A DNA stretch of 64,000 nt. Origin: Pyrus communis. Its lineage: Eukaryota; Streptophyta; Magnoliopsida; Rosales; Rosaceae. Location: assembly GCF_963583255.1 (NCBI RefSeq), contig NC_084815.1, forward strand, positions 11,269,724 through 11,333,723. The letters run 5' to 3'. The translations under genes were made by a program, and so were the position numbers. A model generated the notes under the pieces. That model was not told where the DNA came from, made no database searches, and worked only from the letters and a program-made list of their open reading frames with translations. This document shows, one piece after another, positions 11,611 to 23,600 of the stretch; position 1 is the first letter of the stretch, and each line of letters opens with the position of its first letter.

Positions 11611-12047
11611 ATATCTAAACATGCTTATTAACTCCAGAAATTGCTTCCTTTGAAATACATATATGTGAGTGTTCGTTTTTATGTTCACATCAATCTTCTC
11701 ACATATAACTAGTTTAGGGTGTGTAGTCAGAAAATCTGAATGAAAATTGAGTGCATAACTAGTGAGGAATTGAGGGAATTCTCTAAGGCATGTTACTACA
11801 TTCAAAACATGGTTTTAAATGCTTAATTGGGAACTAGTATGTGGTGACTATGATTAAGAATGTACTTAAGTGTAAAGATGACTAAAATCTATGGGAATGA
11901 TGATTTTTAACATGTCATGTGATTTGGAAATCCCTGAGGCAAACGTTGGAAGGTTTAAAATTGTCTTTGGTTTGTTTTGTTTTGTTTCGTTTTGTTTTGT
12001 TTTTCTGTTTTGCTCGAGGACTAGCAAAAGCTAAGTGTGGGGGAATT
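11611..12047 (+). other. Remnant 3' UTR with polypurine tract
   Basis: Matches the end of the 3' UTR of the intact elements: TAACTCCAG, a CTAGTATAGGGTGTGTAG-like segment, GTTGGAAGG, GCTCGAGGACTAGCAAAAG. It ends in the polypurine tract AAGTGTGGGGGAATT immediately before the 3' LTR at 12048. No coding sequence. Confidence 0.85.
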
Positions 12048-14544
12048 TGATAGGAGCATATTCATGCGACTTAAATGGCTTGTTCTCGTGCATTTACGTT
12101 ATGTTTCTCTAGTTATTTTAGTCCTTTATGCTTCTTTTGTGTGTTTTCAGGTTCTAAGGGCTTAGGGAGCAAGAAAGTGCATTTTGAGGCTATTTGGAGC
12201 ATTTTTGGGCATGGATTGGATAGCTTAATCATGGAGCAAAGAGGATGGACGAAATTGAAGCCTTGTATGCTCTTTGGGACATAAAACAAAGGGCCTAGCC
12301 CAATCAAACAAATCCTTTGAGCCATGGAAAACCTCTAGCCCAATCAAACAATCCATCAAAGCCATGCAAAAAACACCAACACATGCACTCACATGCATTC
12401 ACATGCATTTCAAGCACAAAACACCTTCAATGCCGTGACTTCCCCTTCATTCCAGCCATTCCACATGCAATTCCAACCTAACCCACATGCAACTCTTCAT
12501 CATTGCACCACAAATCAGCCACTCATATGCATTCACACACACTTCACACAAACAACAAGTCTTTGCCGTGCCTTCCACACCAATTCCAGCTTTTCTTCAT
12601 CATTGCAGCCACTTTGCCCTTTTATTTATGCATTAAACCTATTTCCTTTCCCTAAATTGCAACCACAATCCACACCTTTCCAACCTAGCTGCACCCTACA
12701 TACATTAATTAGTCATTCTTTTCATATTGCACTCACATGCATTCACATGCATTTCAAGAAGCAAAACAACATTGTGCCGTGAGCTTCCCTTGCATTTTCA
12801 GCTTTCCTCCTTGCATTCACATGCATTTCCAACCTAGCATTCCATTCTTTAATCATTCCTAGCTGCCATTCACATGTTCTCCCATCCATTCTCTCCCTAT
12901 AAAACCATGCATTGCATTCATACAATTCATTCATTCACTCCCCATTCCATCTCTCCATTTCTCACACCACAACTAACACAAACGCTTCCCCTTAGAATCC
13001 AAAACCGTGAGTCTCCCTTACAATCCAAACACCATCCTTCCATTTCCACCACTCCCCAAACCATTCACACCATCAAACTATCCCTAGACCTTGTGCTACA
13101 ATGAAGAGGAAGAGAAGAGTGCCTAAACGTTCATACAATTCAAGTTTGAGTTGTTGGAATGTTTAGGTGTTTCTTTGATTTCAATGTTTAATTTCAATAC
13201 TCTTTGTTTTGTACGAATGAGGAATGGAAGATAAGAGGGCCTAAACGTTCATACAATTCAAGTTTGAGTTGTTGGAATGTTTAGGTGTTTCTTTGATTCT
13301 CTTTGTTTTGTACCATGAGGAACTAAACCCCCCTTGGTTAGGGGGTGATTCGAATATATGTTTATGCTTGCATTTTGATTTGAATACTTCTAATTGCGTT
13401 TCATAAGTTGTGGATTCAATTTGTTTAACCGTTTGATTGATAACTTATTTATGTATGTTTATTGAGAATGCGCGCTTAATTTTCATGCATGAATATGACG
13501 CTAGAATATAAGTAAGTTTCACCTAATCGTTATGAACTTATATTCACAAGTAGTGGAGGTTGCTTATAAACAATCGCGTTAAACAAATTCTTGGCATAAG
13601 TTTCATGCAATCCATAGTAACGAATGCCTCGTCAACACTTATAATTTTCATAGAGCGTAATGATTCTTGCTTGTATCTCTTCTATGCATTCATGTTGAGG
13701 ACTTGTGGGGAATGTTTTGAATTGTTGTATGCGCTAACCCATCCAATTCAATAACGTTAGGAAGATTTGAAGGTTAATTAGTGCATCACGGTTAACCCGG
13801 GGTGTTGAGTTTCATGGTTTATTGAAATGCAATTGGAAATCATTTTATTATGCAAGTATAACATGTATGGAGATGAACCCCTTAGCCATTCTATCATCCA
13901 TCCATTCATTCCATCAAATTCGTTTTACAATCTGTTTGTTTCCAAGTTTCTGTTTTTATTTCAAGTTTCATTCAAAACCAATCCCCCATTTCTTTTAAAG
14001 TGTTAGATTAGTTAGAAATACATTTAGTTTGTGTTTATAAGTGTTTTGATTCATTTTATTTCCCAATTTCGTCCAAATTCACCAAAGTGCTCAAAACTGC
14101 CCAGAAAGTGATTTTAAGGCAGTTTTGAGTGTTTTGGGTGATGTTTGAGTCTTTTGGTTTGTTTTAATGTTTTAAGTGTTTAGTTTTACAGTCTTTGAGT
14201 TAGTTTAGTGTTTTATATTGTGTTTTTACGTTCTTGAGTCAAGTTATTACTTAATTTCGTCCAAATTTGTGTTTGTGCTCAAATCTGCCCAGAAAGTGGT
14301 TTTTAGGCAGATTTGAGTGTGTTTGTGTTGTTTTGAGTCTTTTGGTTTGTCTTAGTGTTTTAAAGTTTAGTTTTGCATTCTTTGAGTCTAGTATAGTGTT
14401 TCATATTGTTATTTTACGTTTTTGAGTCAAATCCAAGTGGTTAACAATCCCTCCTAATCCCCGGTCCAGAACGATCCCTACTTATACTTATACTACAATT
14501 GTCAAAAAGAGGGTTTAATTTATGCGCGTATAAATCTCGCACCA
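12048..14544 (+). repeat. 3' LTR of 6828-14544 (2497 bp)
   Basis: Starts TGATAGGAGCATATTC after the polypurine tract and ends CTCGCACCA. The U3 (12380-12860) is rich in CACATGCA, and a CCCTATAAAACC box lies near 12896. Two CCTAAAC stem-loops follow, then the two U5 hairpins (CTCAAAACTGCC near 14091 and CTCAAATCTGCC near 14279). The terminal TCA-to-CCA change could reduce integrase recognition. Confidence 0.9.
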
Positions 14545-14549
14545 AGGAA

Positions 14550-15299
14550 CAAGGAATGAAGGCCACGACAAGGGTGAAAGAAACTTTGCCGCAGCCGCCT
14601 CTTGTGCCAAAACCGTCCAACACGCCTAAGGTAAGTCCAAATTCGACTTTGTCAAGTTCTATTCCACTAAACGTGCCCTTTCCTAGCAGGTTTAGGCAAT
14701 CAAAGAAGGAGGAGAGTGAAAAGGACATTTTGGAAACCTTTAGGAAAGTTCAAGTCAACATTCCGCTCCTTGATGCAATCAAGCAAGTCCCTAAGTATGC
14801 CAAGTTCTTAAAAGAGCTTTCCACAACGAGGAAGAGGATTTCAAACAAGGAGGTGGTCCAGGTAAGTGAGATTGTGTCTGCAGTGCTACAAAGGAAACTA
14901 CCACCTAAATGCAAAGATCCGGGTAGTTTTACAATTCCTTGTGTTATTGGAAATACTAAGTTTGAACATGCTATGTTAGACTTAGGAGCGTCAATTAATG
15001 TCATGCCTTATTCAATTTATGCATCTATGAACTTAGGAGAGCTTAAAAATGATGGTGTGATTATTCAATTAGCCGATCGTTCTAATGCATATCCAAAAGG
15101 AGTTTTGGAAGATGTTTTGGTGCAGGTTAACAATTTAATTTTCCCAGCGGACTTTTATGTGCTTGACATGGAAGATTCGGCCCATTCTACCCCATTGCCG
15201 ATCCTCCTTGGGAGACCTTTCATGAAAACGGCCCGCACCAAGATAGACGTGTTCAAGGGGACATTAACAATGGAATTTGATGGGGAAGTTATTGATTTC
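14550..15299 (+). pseudogene. Relic Athila gag-protease, segment 2
   Basis: Continues the frame of the 6288-6827 segment: [52 protein letters not shown], then the aspartic protease site [15 protein letters not shown] and the flap/C-terminal block [18 protein letters not shown]. The active site reads DLGA as in the intact gene at 47417. It ends at GEVIDF where a second LTR-like insertion begins (15300). RT, RNase H and integrase are gone. Confidence 0.85.
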
Positions 15300-15777
15300 T
15301 GATAGGAGCATATTTAGGCGACTTAACTAGCTTATTCTTGTGCATTTGTGCTATTATTTCTTAGTTAATGTCGTATTACAACTCAATTTCGTGTGTTTGT
15401 AGGTCCTATGGGGTAAAGTATCAAGAAAGGGCATTTTGGTGCATTTTGGAGCTATTTTGGATACTATGTGGATAGCTTACATATGGGCTTAACATGGATG
15501 GACGAATTTGGACTTCAAGAAGTTGGAAATGTGATAAGAAGAGGAAGGAACTAAGCTAAGGACAAAGTGGATAAGGAAAGTGCAAGAAAAGAGGAAACAT
15601 TATCCAAAACCTTATCCAACATTATCCAATTATCCAAAACATTATCCAAACCTTATCTCATCTTATCCTATCCAAACCTTATCATGTCTTAATCCTAATT
15701 GCAAAGGGACCTAAATGGATGATTCTAGAACCTATTTCTAGAAGCATCCTAGTCTAGAAGGCCCAAATCAGCCACAA
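15300..15777 (+). repeat. Divergent LTR head fragment
   Basis: Begins TGATAGGAGCATATTTAGGCGACTT inside the protease frame, so it is a true LTR terminus inserted after ATTTC. The following U3 sequence differs from the main families and resembles the U3 end of the LTR at 1-1944. It contains ATTATCCAA and CCTTATC short repeats (15600-15680). It breaks at about 15777 into 3'-UTR sequence of opposite strand. Confidence 0.7.
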
Positions 15778-16865
15778 AAACACAACCTACACCTTCCAAC
15801 AATCGTCTCAGATTTCCAATGCACATGACATGTTAAAAATCATTATTCCCACAGATTTTAGCCATCTTTACACTTAAGTACATTCTTACTCATAGTCACC
15901 ACATACTAGTTCACAATTAAGCATTTAAAACCATGATTTGAATGTAGTAACATGCCTTTAGAGAATTCCCTCAATTCCTTACTAGATGTACTCTCGTTTT
16001 TCACACAGATTTTCTGACTACACTCCCTACACTAGGTATATGTGAGAAGATTGATGTAAACATGTAGACGAACACTCACATATGTTATAACAAGGAAAGC
16101 ATTTTCTGGAATTATTAACATGTATATATATGATCTCATGAATGGAATGCCACTACTTAGAACGAGAACCAGTGATTCCATAAGCTCATATCAATTCCAA
16201 ACTCCACATTATTGAACACATAACGATCAAGATAGAAGTCAAAGGGGTGTAACGGGGCTAGGGTATTGGCTAACAATGAAAGGTGAAGGATAAACAAACA
16301 TTCTTAAAGCAATAGCGAGCAAAGCATTTGAATTAACGTAGAATTCACTTTTGAATGAAAACTCAATCTTTTGAACAACAAGGGGGAACAAGCTCTTTTT
16401 CCTTTCTTTCTTTTCTTTTCTATTTTTCTTTTTCATATGTTTTTCACAATTTTTTTTTCTTTTCTTTTGACTCTCAAAACATACATAAACACTTAAGAAC
16501 AAAACATTCTCTCCCCCACACTCATTTTCTTTCATAATGTACTCAAAAGGAATTCATTTAAGTCATGCTCACTATCTTTTAAGAACAAGGGTGTGGACTG
16601 TCCTATACTAGGCTAGGTGAGGATAATGTGGTTAAACAAAGAATAAAGGCTAAACAAGGCTCAACGGGGTTAAAACTTACAACAAATACGAAATATGGGA
16701 AGTAAGGCTATTTGGCTATGGTGGCAACTACATAACTTCATCTTGATATATGTTATGCAATTCAATGTCATGCTTTGAATGAAACGGATATAAGTTCTAG
16801 CATTTAGTTCTATCATGATACAATTGCATTCTAAGTAGCAACCAAGCAAGGAATAATGAGATCAT
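15778..16865 (-). other. 3'-UTR fragment of a minus-strand element
   Basis: Reverse complement of the conserved 3' UTR, from the part near the polypurine tract (ACACAACCTACACCTTCC) to TAATGAGATCAT. It includes an internal CTCCCCCACACTC tract (reverse of GAGTGTGGGGGAG) near 16512 and a T-rich stretch at 16385-16470. No polypurine tract or LTR is attached on its left, so the junction at 15777/15778 is an inversion breakpoint. No gene seen. Confidence 0.75.
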
Positions 16866-19300
16866 TGATAGGAGCATATTCATGCGACTTAAATGGCTTG
16901 TTCTCGTGCATTTACGTTATGTTTCTTTAGTTATTTTAGTCCTTTAAGCTATTTTCGTGTGTTTGTAGGTCCAAAGGGCTAAAGGAGCAAAAAGATGCAT
17001 TTTGGAGACTTTTGGAGCACTTTTGGGCTAAGGATGGATAGCTTATGCTTGACGCCAAAATGTTGGACGAAATTGAAGACCAAAGTGTTGAAACTTTGTT
17101 CCCTTTAGTTCTAGGACATTTAAACCTTTCCTTTATCCATTGCACATGCATTTCCAACCTAATCACTCACCCACACAATCTGCCATCATTCCAATCAAAA
17201 CCGTGCACATGCTATCACCATGCTTTCACATGCATTTTCAGCCATGCACATTCACCTTGCATTTGCAGAAAATCCACTTCCTTTGCACATGCATTCATCA
17301 TCATCACTCTAGTTTTAATTCACAAGCATTTCAGATTGCATTCCATTCATTCCACCCTTTAATCACATGCATTCCATCTTTGTTCCAGCAACCCACATGC
17401 ACAATCCACTCCACAAAACATCCCATGCCGTGCACATTCATACACTTTCACATGCATCTTGGCAGATTTCACATGCACACACATGCATTTTCAGCACCAA
17501 CAACACTCATTGCCATGCACATTCACTCACCATACCATTCCAGCATTAGCACATGCAACCTAGCTGTCATGTTCCCCCCATTTCACCTATAAATACTCAT
17601 TCATTCACACTCATTCATAGACATTCATTTCACAACAAAAATTGGTCCCTTGGGGCCGTGCCTTTCACAAAGTCCATCCATTTCTTCCATAAACTCATCC
17701 ATTGCAGAAATGTACACCATCAAACTCCCTTGTGCCGTGCTCTCCCTTACAATCCAAACACCATCCTTCCATTTCCACCACTCCTCTTCCATATCTCCAC
17801 CACTCCCCAAACCATTCACACCATCAAACTCACCTTAGACCTTGTGCCACAACGAAGAGGAAGAGAAGAGTGCCTAAACGTTCATACAATTCAAGTTTGA
17901 GTTGTTGGAATGTTTAGGTGTTTCTTTGATTTCAATGTTTAATTTCAATGCTCTTTGTTTTGTACGAATGAGGAATGGATGATAAGAGGGCCTAAACGTT
18001 CATACAATTCAAGTTTGAGTTGTTGGAATGTTTAGGCGTTTCTTTGATTCTCTTTGTTTTGTACCATGAGGAACTAAACCCCCCTTGGTTAGGGGGTGAT
18101 TCGAATATATGTTTATGCTTGCATTTTGATTTGAATACTTCTAATTGCGTTTCATAAGTTGTGGATTCAATTCGTTTAACTGTTTGATTGATAACTTATT
18201 TATGTATGTTCATTGAGAGTGCACACTTAATTTTCATGCATGAATATGACGCTAGAATATAAGTGAGTTTCACCTAATCGTTATGAACTTATATTCACAA
18301 GTAGTGGAGGTTGCTTATAAACAATCGCGTTAAATGAATTCTTGGGCATAAGTTTCATGCGTATTCCATAGTAACGAATGCCTCGTCAACACTTATAATT
18401 TTTATAGAGCGTAATGATTCTTGCTTGTATCTCTATTATGCAATCATGTAGGGGACTTGTGGGGAATGTTTTGAATTGTTGTATGCGCTAACCCATCCAA
18501 TTCAATAACGTTAGGAAGATTTGAAGGTTAATTAGTGCATCACGGTTAACTTGGGGTGTTGAGTATCATAGTTTATTGAAATGCAATTGGAAATCATTTT
18601 ATTATGCAAGTATAACATGTATGGAGATGAACCCCTTAGCCATTCTATCATCCATTCATTCCATTCCATCAAATTCGTTTTACAATCTGTTTAGTTTATT
18701 AACTTGTTTTGTTATTTCAATTTTCGTATAAATCTAAATCCCCCTTTACTTTAATGTCCAATTTAGTTAGAAATCAATTTAGTTTGTGCTTTTAAGTGTT
18801 TTGATTCATTTTATTTCCCAATTTCGTCCAGATTCACCAAAGTGCTCAAAACTGCCCAGAAAGTGATTTTAAGGCAGTTTTGAGTGTTTTGGGTGATGTT
18901 TGAGTCTTTTGGTTTGTTTTAATGTTTTAAGTGTTTAGTTTTACATTCTTTGAGTTAGTTTAGTGTTTTATATTGTGTTTTTACGTTCTTGAGTCAAGTT
19001 ATTACTTAATTTCGTCCAAATTTGTGTTTGTGCTCAAATCTGCCCAGAAAGTGGTTTTTAGGCAGATTTGAGTGTGCTTGTGTTGTTTTGAGTCTTTTGG
19101 TTTGTCTTAGTGTTTTCAAGTTTAGCTTTGCATTCTTTGAGTCTAGTATAATGTTTCATATTGTTATTTTACGTTTTTGAGTCAAATCCAAGTGGTTAAC
19201 AATCCCTCCTAATCCCCGGTCCAGAACGATCCCTACTTATACATATACTACAATTTGACGAAAAGAGGGTTTAATTTGTGTGCGTATAAATCTCGCATCA
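16866..19300 (+). repeat. 5' LTR, plus strand (2435 bp)
   Basis: TGATAGGAGC to CTCGCATCA, followed by leader and PBS sequence, so it is a 5' LTR. Inserted after ATCAT in a minus-strand 3' UTR. It holds the RY-rich U3 (17140-17560), a TATAAATA box (17588-17595), two CCTAAAC stem-loops and two U5 hairpins (18845-18884 and 19033-19072). Its closest relative in the window by eye is the 3' LTR starting at 27648, possibly its former partner. Confidence 0.88.
17140..17595 (+). promoter_or_regulatory. LTR U3 promoter: CATGCA (RY) cluster and TATA box
   Basis: I count 11 CATGCA hexamers on this strand between 17140 and 17560, most as CACATGCA. A TATAAATA box follows at 17588-17595. Chance would give well under one in this length. 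CATGCA is the core of the RY element bound by plant B3 regulators (ABI3, FUS3, LEC2). Developmental control of the LTR by such factors is inference. Confidence 0.6.
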
Positions 19301-19475
19301 AATTTTGAAACAATCCAAGGGATTAGCAAATTTTCAAATTTTGGCGCCGTTGCCGGGGATTAGAAAATTTGCTAATCCCTTGGATTGTTTCAAAATTTGA
19401 TGCGAGATTTATACGCACACAAATTAAACCCTCTTTTCGTCAAATTGTAGTATATGTATAAGTAGGGATCGTTCT
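19223..19475. repeat. Long palindrome: head-to-head LTR ends around a PBS
   Basis: Arms 19223-19335 and 19363-19475 (113 bp each) are perfect reverse complements by eye, around a 27-bp spacer (19336-19362) that contains most of the PBS. Each arm holds the last 78 bp of an LTR plus 35 bp of leader. It joins the plus-strand LTR ending at 19300 with the minus-strand LTR starting at 19398. Confidence 0.9.
19342..19359 (+). other. tRNA-Asp primer-binding site
   Basis: TGGCGCCGTTGCCGGGGA, complementary to the 3' end of plant tRNA-Asp. It is displaced about 41 bp from its LTR by the inverted leader copy at 19301-19335; the normal distance is about 5 bp. Confidence 0.85.
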
Positions 19476-21413
19476 TCCTAACGTTATTGAATTGGATGAT
19501 GCATGCGACAATTCAAAACATTCCCCACAAGTCCTCAACATGAATGCATAGAAGAGGTACAAGCAAGAATCATTACGCTCTATGAAAATTATAAGTGTTG
19601 ACGAGGCATTCGTTACTATGGATTGCATGAAACTTATGCCAAGAATTCATTTAACGCGATTGTTTATAAGCAACCTCCACTACTTGTGAATATAAGTTCA
19701 TAACGATTAGGTGAAACTCACTTATATTCTAGCGTCATATTCATGCATGAAAATTAAGTGTGCACTCTCAATGAACATACATAAATAAGTTATCAATCAA
19801 ACAGTTAAACGAATTGAATCCACAACTTATGAAACGCAATTAGAAGTATTCAAATCAAAATGCAAGCATAAACATATATTTCAAATTACCCCCTAGCCAA
19901 GGGGGGTTTAGTTCCTTATGATACAAAACAAAGAGAATCAAAGAAAGACCTAAACATTCCAACAACTCAAACTGGAATTGTATGAACGTTTAGGCACTCT
20001 TCTCTTCCATGCCTCATTCGTACAAAACAAAGAGTATTGAAATTAAACATAGAAATCAAAGAAACACCTAAACATTCCAACAACTCAAACTTGAATTGTA
20101 TGAACGTTTAGGCACTCTTATCTTCCTCTTTGTTGTAACACAAGGTCTAAGGATAGTTTGATGGTGTGAATGGTTTGGGTAGTGGTGGAGGAATGGAAGG
20201 ATGGTGTTTGGATTTGTAGGGAAGACTCACGGCACAAAGGTGGTTTGATGTCTACATTTCTGCAATGGATGAGTTTATGGAAGAGTGTTTGGAATGGATG
20301 AATTTCTGGCACAAAGGCCTTATTTCTGTGGTGAATGGATCTCCCCCTTTGTGGCTGCAATGAAGGGTTATTTATAGGTGAAATGGGGGGAACATGACAG
20401 CTAGGAGGGTGGTGGAAATCTGGAATGGTGATGGGAGATGCATGTGGCTGATTTATGCATGTGATTAAAGGGTGGAAATGCATGTGCTTTGAATAAGTGG
20501 CTGCATGTGCAAGGGAACAATCTGAAAATGCATGTGAAAGCATGTGGTGGCTGCAATGATGAAATGGATGGGAGTGCATGTGGCTTAATTAATTAAAGGG
20601 AGTGCATGTGCAATGTTTTAAAGGATGGAATGCATGTGAATATGATGGAAATCTGATGGGAACTCATGGCAAGGATGATTTCTGGTGGTGAATGGGTGTA
20701 TGTTTGAATGATTAAAGGGACATGTGGGTTGGAAATGATGAAGGAAATGCATGTGAGTGACAACTAGATATGTTGATGAATGCATGTGGAATGTTTGTGG
20801 TGAGTGAATGTGGTGGTGAATGTGGCTGATTTGATTTATGGAAGATGCATGTGGATTAAAGGTGAGTGAATGATTATGGAATGCAATCTGAAATGGGAGA
20901 TGGAATGGGATGTTTTGCATGTGAATTAAAGAGTGAATGCATGTGCAATGACAGCTAGGTTGAATATGCATGTGGAATGGCTGATTTATTTGAAGATGCA
21001 TGTGCAATGAAGTGGAATGACAGCTAGGTTATGATGATGAATGCATGTGGCTGATTTAATTGAATAGGAAAGCATGTGGATTTAATGGTTTAAAGGGTGA
21101 ATGCATGTGGATGCATGTGTTGATGAATGGGATTAGGAAAGGTTTAAATGTCCTAAAACTAAAGGGAACAAGGTTCCAACACTTTGGTCTTCAATTAGGT
21201 CTTCAATTTCGTCCAACACTTTGGCTCCAAGCATAAGCTATCCATCCTTAGCCCAAAAGTGCTCCAAAAGTCTCCAAAATGCATCTTTTTGCTCCTTTAG
21301 CCCTTTGGACCTACAAACACACGAAAATAGCTTAAAGTACTAAAATAACTAAAGAAACATAACATAAATGCACGAGAACAAGCCATTTAAGTCGCATGAA
21401 TATGCTCCTATCA
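19398..21413 (-). repeat. 3' LTR of the minus-strand element, internally deleted
   Basis: TGATGCGAGA to GCTCCTATCA, followed by the reverse polypurine tract. A deletion near 19475 joins GGGATCGTTCT directly to TCCTAACGTTATTG, which removes the U5 hairpin region. TGCATG-rich U3 spans 20430-21130. Confidence 0.88.
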
Positions 21414-23224
21414 AATACCCCCACACTTATCTTTTGCTAGTCCTCGAGCAAAACAAAACAACAAAAGAACACGAAACTAGTCAAAACGAACAAAACACAA
21501 CCTACACCTTCCAACAATCGTCTCACGGATTTCCAAAGCACATGACAAGTTAAAAATCATTATTCCCACAGATTTTAGCCATCTTTACATTTAAGTACAT
21601 TCTTAATCATAGTCACCACATACTAGTTCACAATTAAGCATTTAAAACACATTTCGAATGTAGTAACATGCCTTAGAGAATTTCCTCAATTCCTTACTAG
21701 AATGCAGTCTATTTTCACACAGATTTTCTGACTACACACCCTACACTAGTTATATGTGAGAGATTGATGTAAACATGAAAGACTAGCATCTCACATATGT
21801 TATAACAAAGAAAGCATTTTCTGGATTTACGATAATGACATGAATATGATCTCATGAATGGAATGCTACTACTTAGAATGAGAACCAGGGATTCCATAAG
21901 CTCATATCAATTCCAAACTCCACATATTGAATACATAACATCAAGATAGAAGTTGAGGGTTGTAACGGGGCTAAGGGTAATGGTTTAACAAAGAAAGGTA
22001 AAGTAAAACAAAGGTTCTTAAAGAAATAGCGAGCAAAGCATTTGAATTAACTTAGAATTCACTTTTGAATGAAAACTCAACTTTTGAACAACAAGGGGGA
22101 ACAAGCTCTTTTTTTTTTTTCTTTCTTTCTTTCTTTTCTTTTCTGTTTTTTTTCTTTTTCATATGTTTTTCAGAATTTTTTCTTTTCTTTTGACTCTCAA
22201 AACATACATAAACGCTTAAGAACAAAACATTCTCTCCCCCACACTCATTTTCTTTCATAATGTACTCAAAAGGAATTCATTTAGGTCATGCTCACTATCT
22301 TTTAAGAACAAGGGTGTGGACAGTCCTAAACTAGGCTAGGTTAGGATAATGTGGGTTAACAATGAATAAAGGCTAAACAAAGCTCAACGGGGTTAAAACT
22401 TACAACAAATACGAAAAATGGGAAGTAAGGCTATTTGGCTATGGTGGCAACTACACAACTTCATCTTCATATATGTTATGCAATTCAATGTCATGCTTTG
22501 AATGAAACGGATATAAGTTCTAGCATTTAGTTCTATCATGATACAATTGCATTCTAAGTAGCAACCAAGTAAGGAATAATGAGATCATGCAACAACTTTA
22601 GAAAACAAAGAATCACAGAAAATAACTCTCCAACGAAGGTAATGGCTCGAGTCTCACAGGGTTGTAGCGTTTGTTTGAGTTCCTTCCTTCAAGCATGTTA
22701 CTAAAACGAATTTTTCTTTTATGATTGCATGTGAAGTCATACATTATAACCATAACCAAGCAAAAAAATATCAAGAGTAAATCAAACTTTTCTCTATGTT
22801 AATAACTCTTTTTAACCGTCATGCAATTACAAACCAAATCCTTATCATTGTGTTGGAAGGTATACTAAGACACAAACACACAAAAACGACTCAAAACACT
22901 CTTTTTAGGCTTTTTAACACACGTTTTTCAAATTTTTATGTGATTTTCGGAGTTATAAAAACAAAACAAACTAAAACACTCTAAAACATCTTAAAAACAC
23001 CTTAAAACAGCAAGGAACAACATTTGAAGTTATGGGTGATAAAATCCCACGAATTTGCATCAAATATACTTAGTTACCCCCCCCACACTTAAATCAAACA
23101 TTGTCCTCAATGTTTTAAGCATAGATTCACACAAAACATAAGTAAACACACAAAAAGCACTTAAACATACTAAACATGGCAGAATGTAATTAACAAAGAG
23201 AAGAGTTTAGGGACGCAAATCTGG
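21414..23224 (-). other. Polypurine tract and conserved 3' UTR
   Basis: Starts with the reverse polypurine tract (AAATACCCCCACACTTAT). Two more CCCCCAC-type tracts occur near 22234-22244 and 23078-23092. Blocks shared with all copies include CCTTCCAACA, CTCGAGCAAAAC and the amino-acid-free spacer near 22560-22620. T-rich stretch 22110-22190. No gene supported. Confidence 0.8.
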
Positions 23225-23600
23225 TTATGGAGTGTAAATTCCATCTTCTCCTTGTTGATTGCAATGAGGCTTTGATCTTTGTGATTCCACAGGCTTATTC
23301 TTGAACTGGTTTCTGCCCATCGTTGATTTTCCTTTGTGCTACTTCTTGAACTGGGCAGCAGGATGGTTCTTTTGGTCTTCCCCGAAGGTCTGAGCTTACC
23401 CCTTTAGTCTGTTTCTTTGTTCAATCTTTCTAATTCGTATTGAAAAGGGTTGGAGGATAACTCAGCCTATGTTTGTCTCCACATGCTTCAATGTATCATT
23501 TTCACTTGCCTTACTCGCTCCCCTTTGCAGAAGTGGTCCCTTCTCCGGAAGTGTATCAACCGTTGAAGATGACTACTCGAGAGCAACGCTAGGTAAGCAA

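Larger units (their letters stand above)
6828..14544 (+). mobile_element. Plus-strand LTR element with large internal deletion; TSD AGGAA
   Basis: LTR ends TGATAGGAGC at 6828 and CTCGCACCA at 14544 (expected CTCGCATCA, one change). It is flanked by AGGAA at 6823-6827 and 14545-14549. The 5' LTR (interrupted) joins near 11602 to 3'-UTR sequence (11611-12047), so the end of the 5' LTR, the PBS and all coding sequence are deleted. Its 3' LTR is 12048-14544. It interrupts an older gag-protease gene and itself hosts a solo LTR, which gives a clear insertion order. Confidence 0.88.

Noticed and set aside
13560..13754. 64-codon frame (MLINNRVKQ...) repeated at 532, 19440 and 29093
   Set aside because: Lies in the mid-LTR in both plus and minus copies. 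Its conservation is explained by LTR homology, and no start context or domain is present.
16239..16537. Lys- and Phe-rich ORFs over A/T-rich 3'-UTR runs (also 22052-22260, 26793-26987, 57111-57308)
   Set aside because: Low-complexity translation of poly-pyrimidine or poly-purine stretches, with no stable frame between copies.
17140..17592. 150-codon open frame rich in His, Ser and Cys (also 27922-28374 and similar ORFs in other LTRs)
   Set aside because: It reads through the CACATGCA-rich U3 promoter, has no domain, and is copied only because the LTR is copied.
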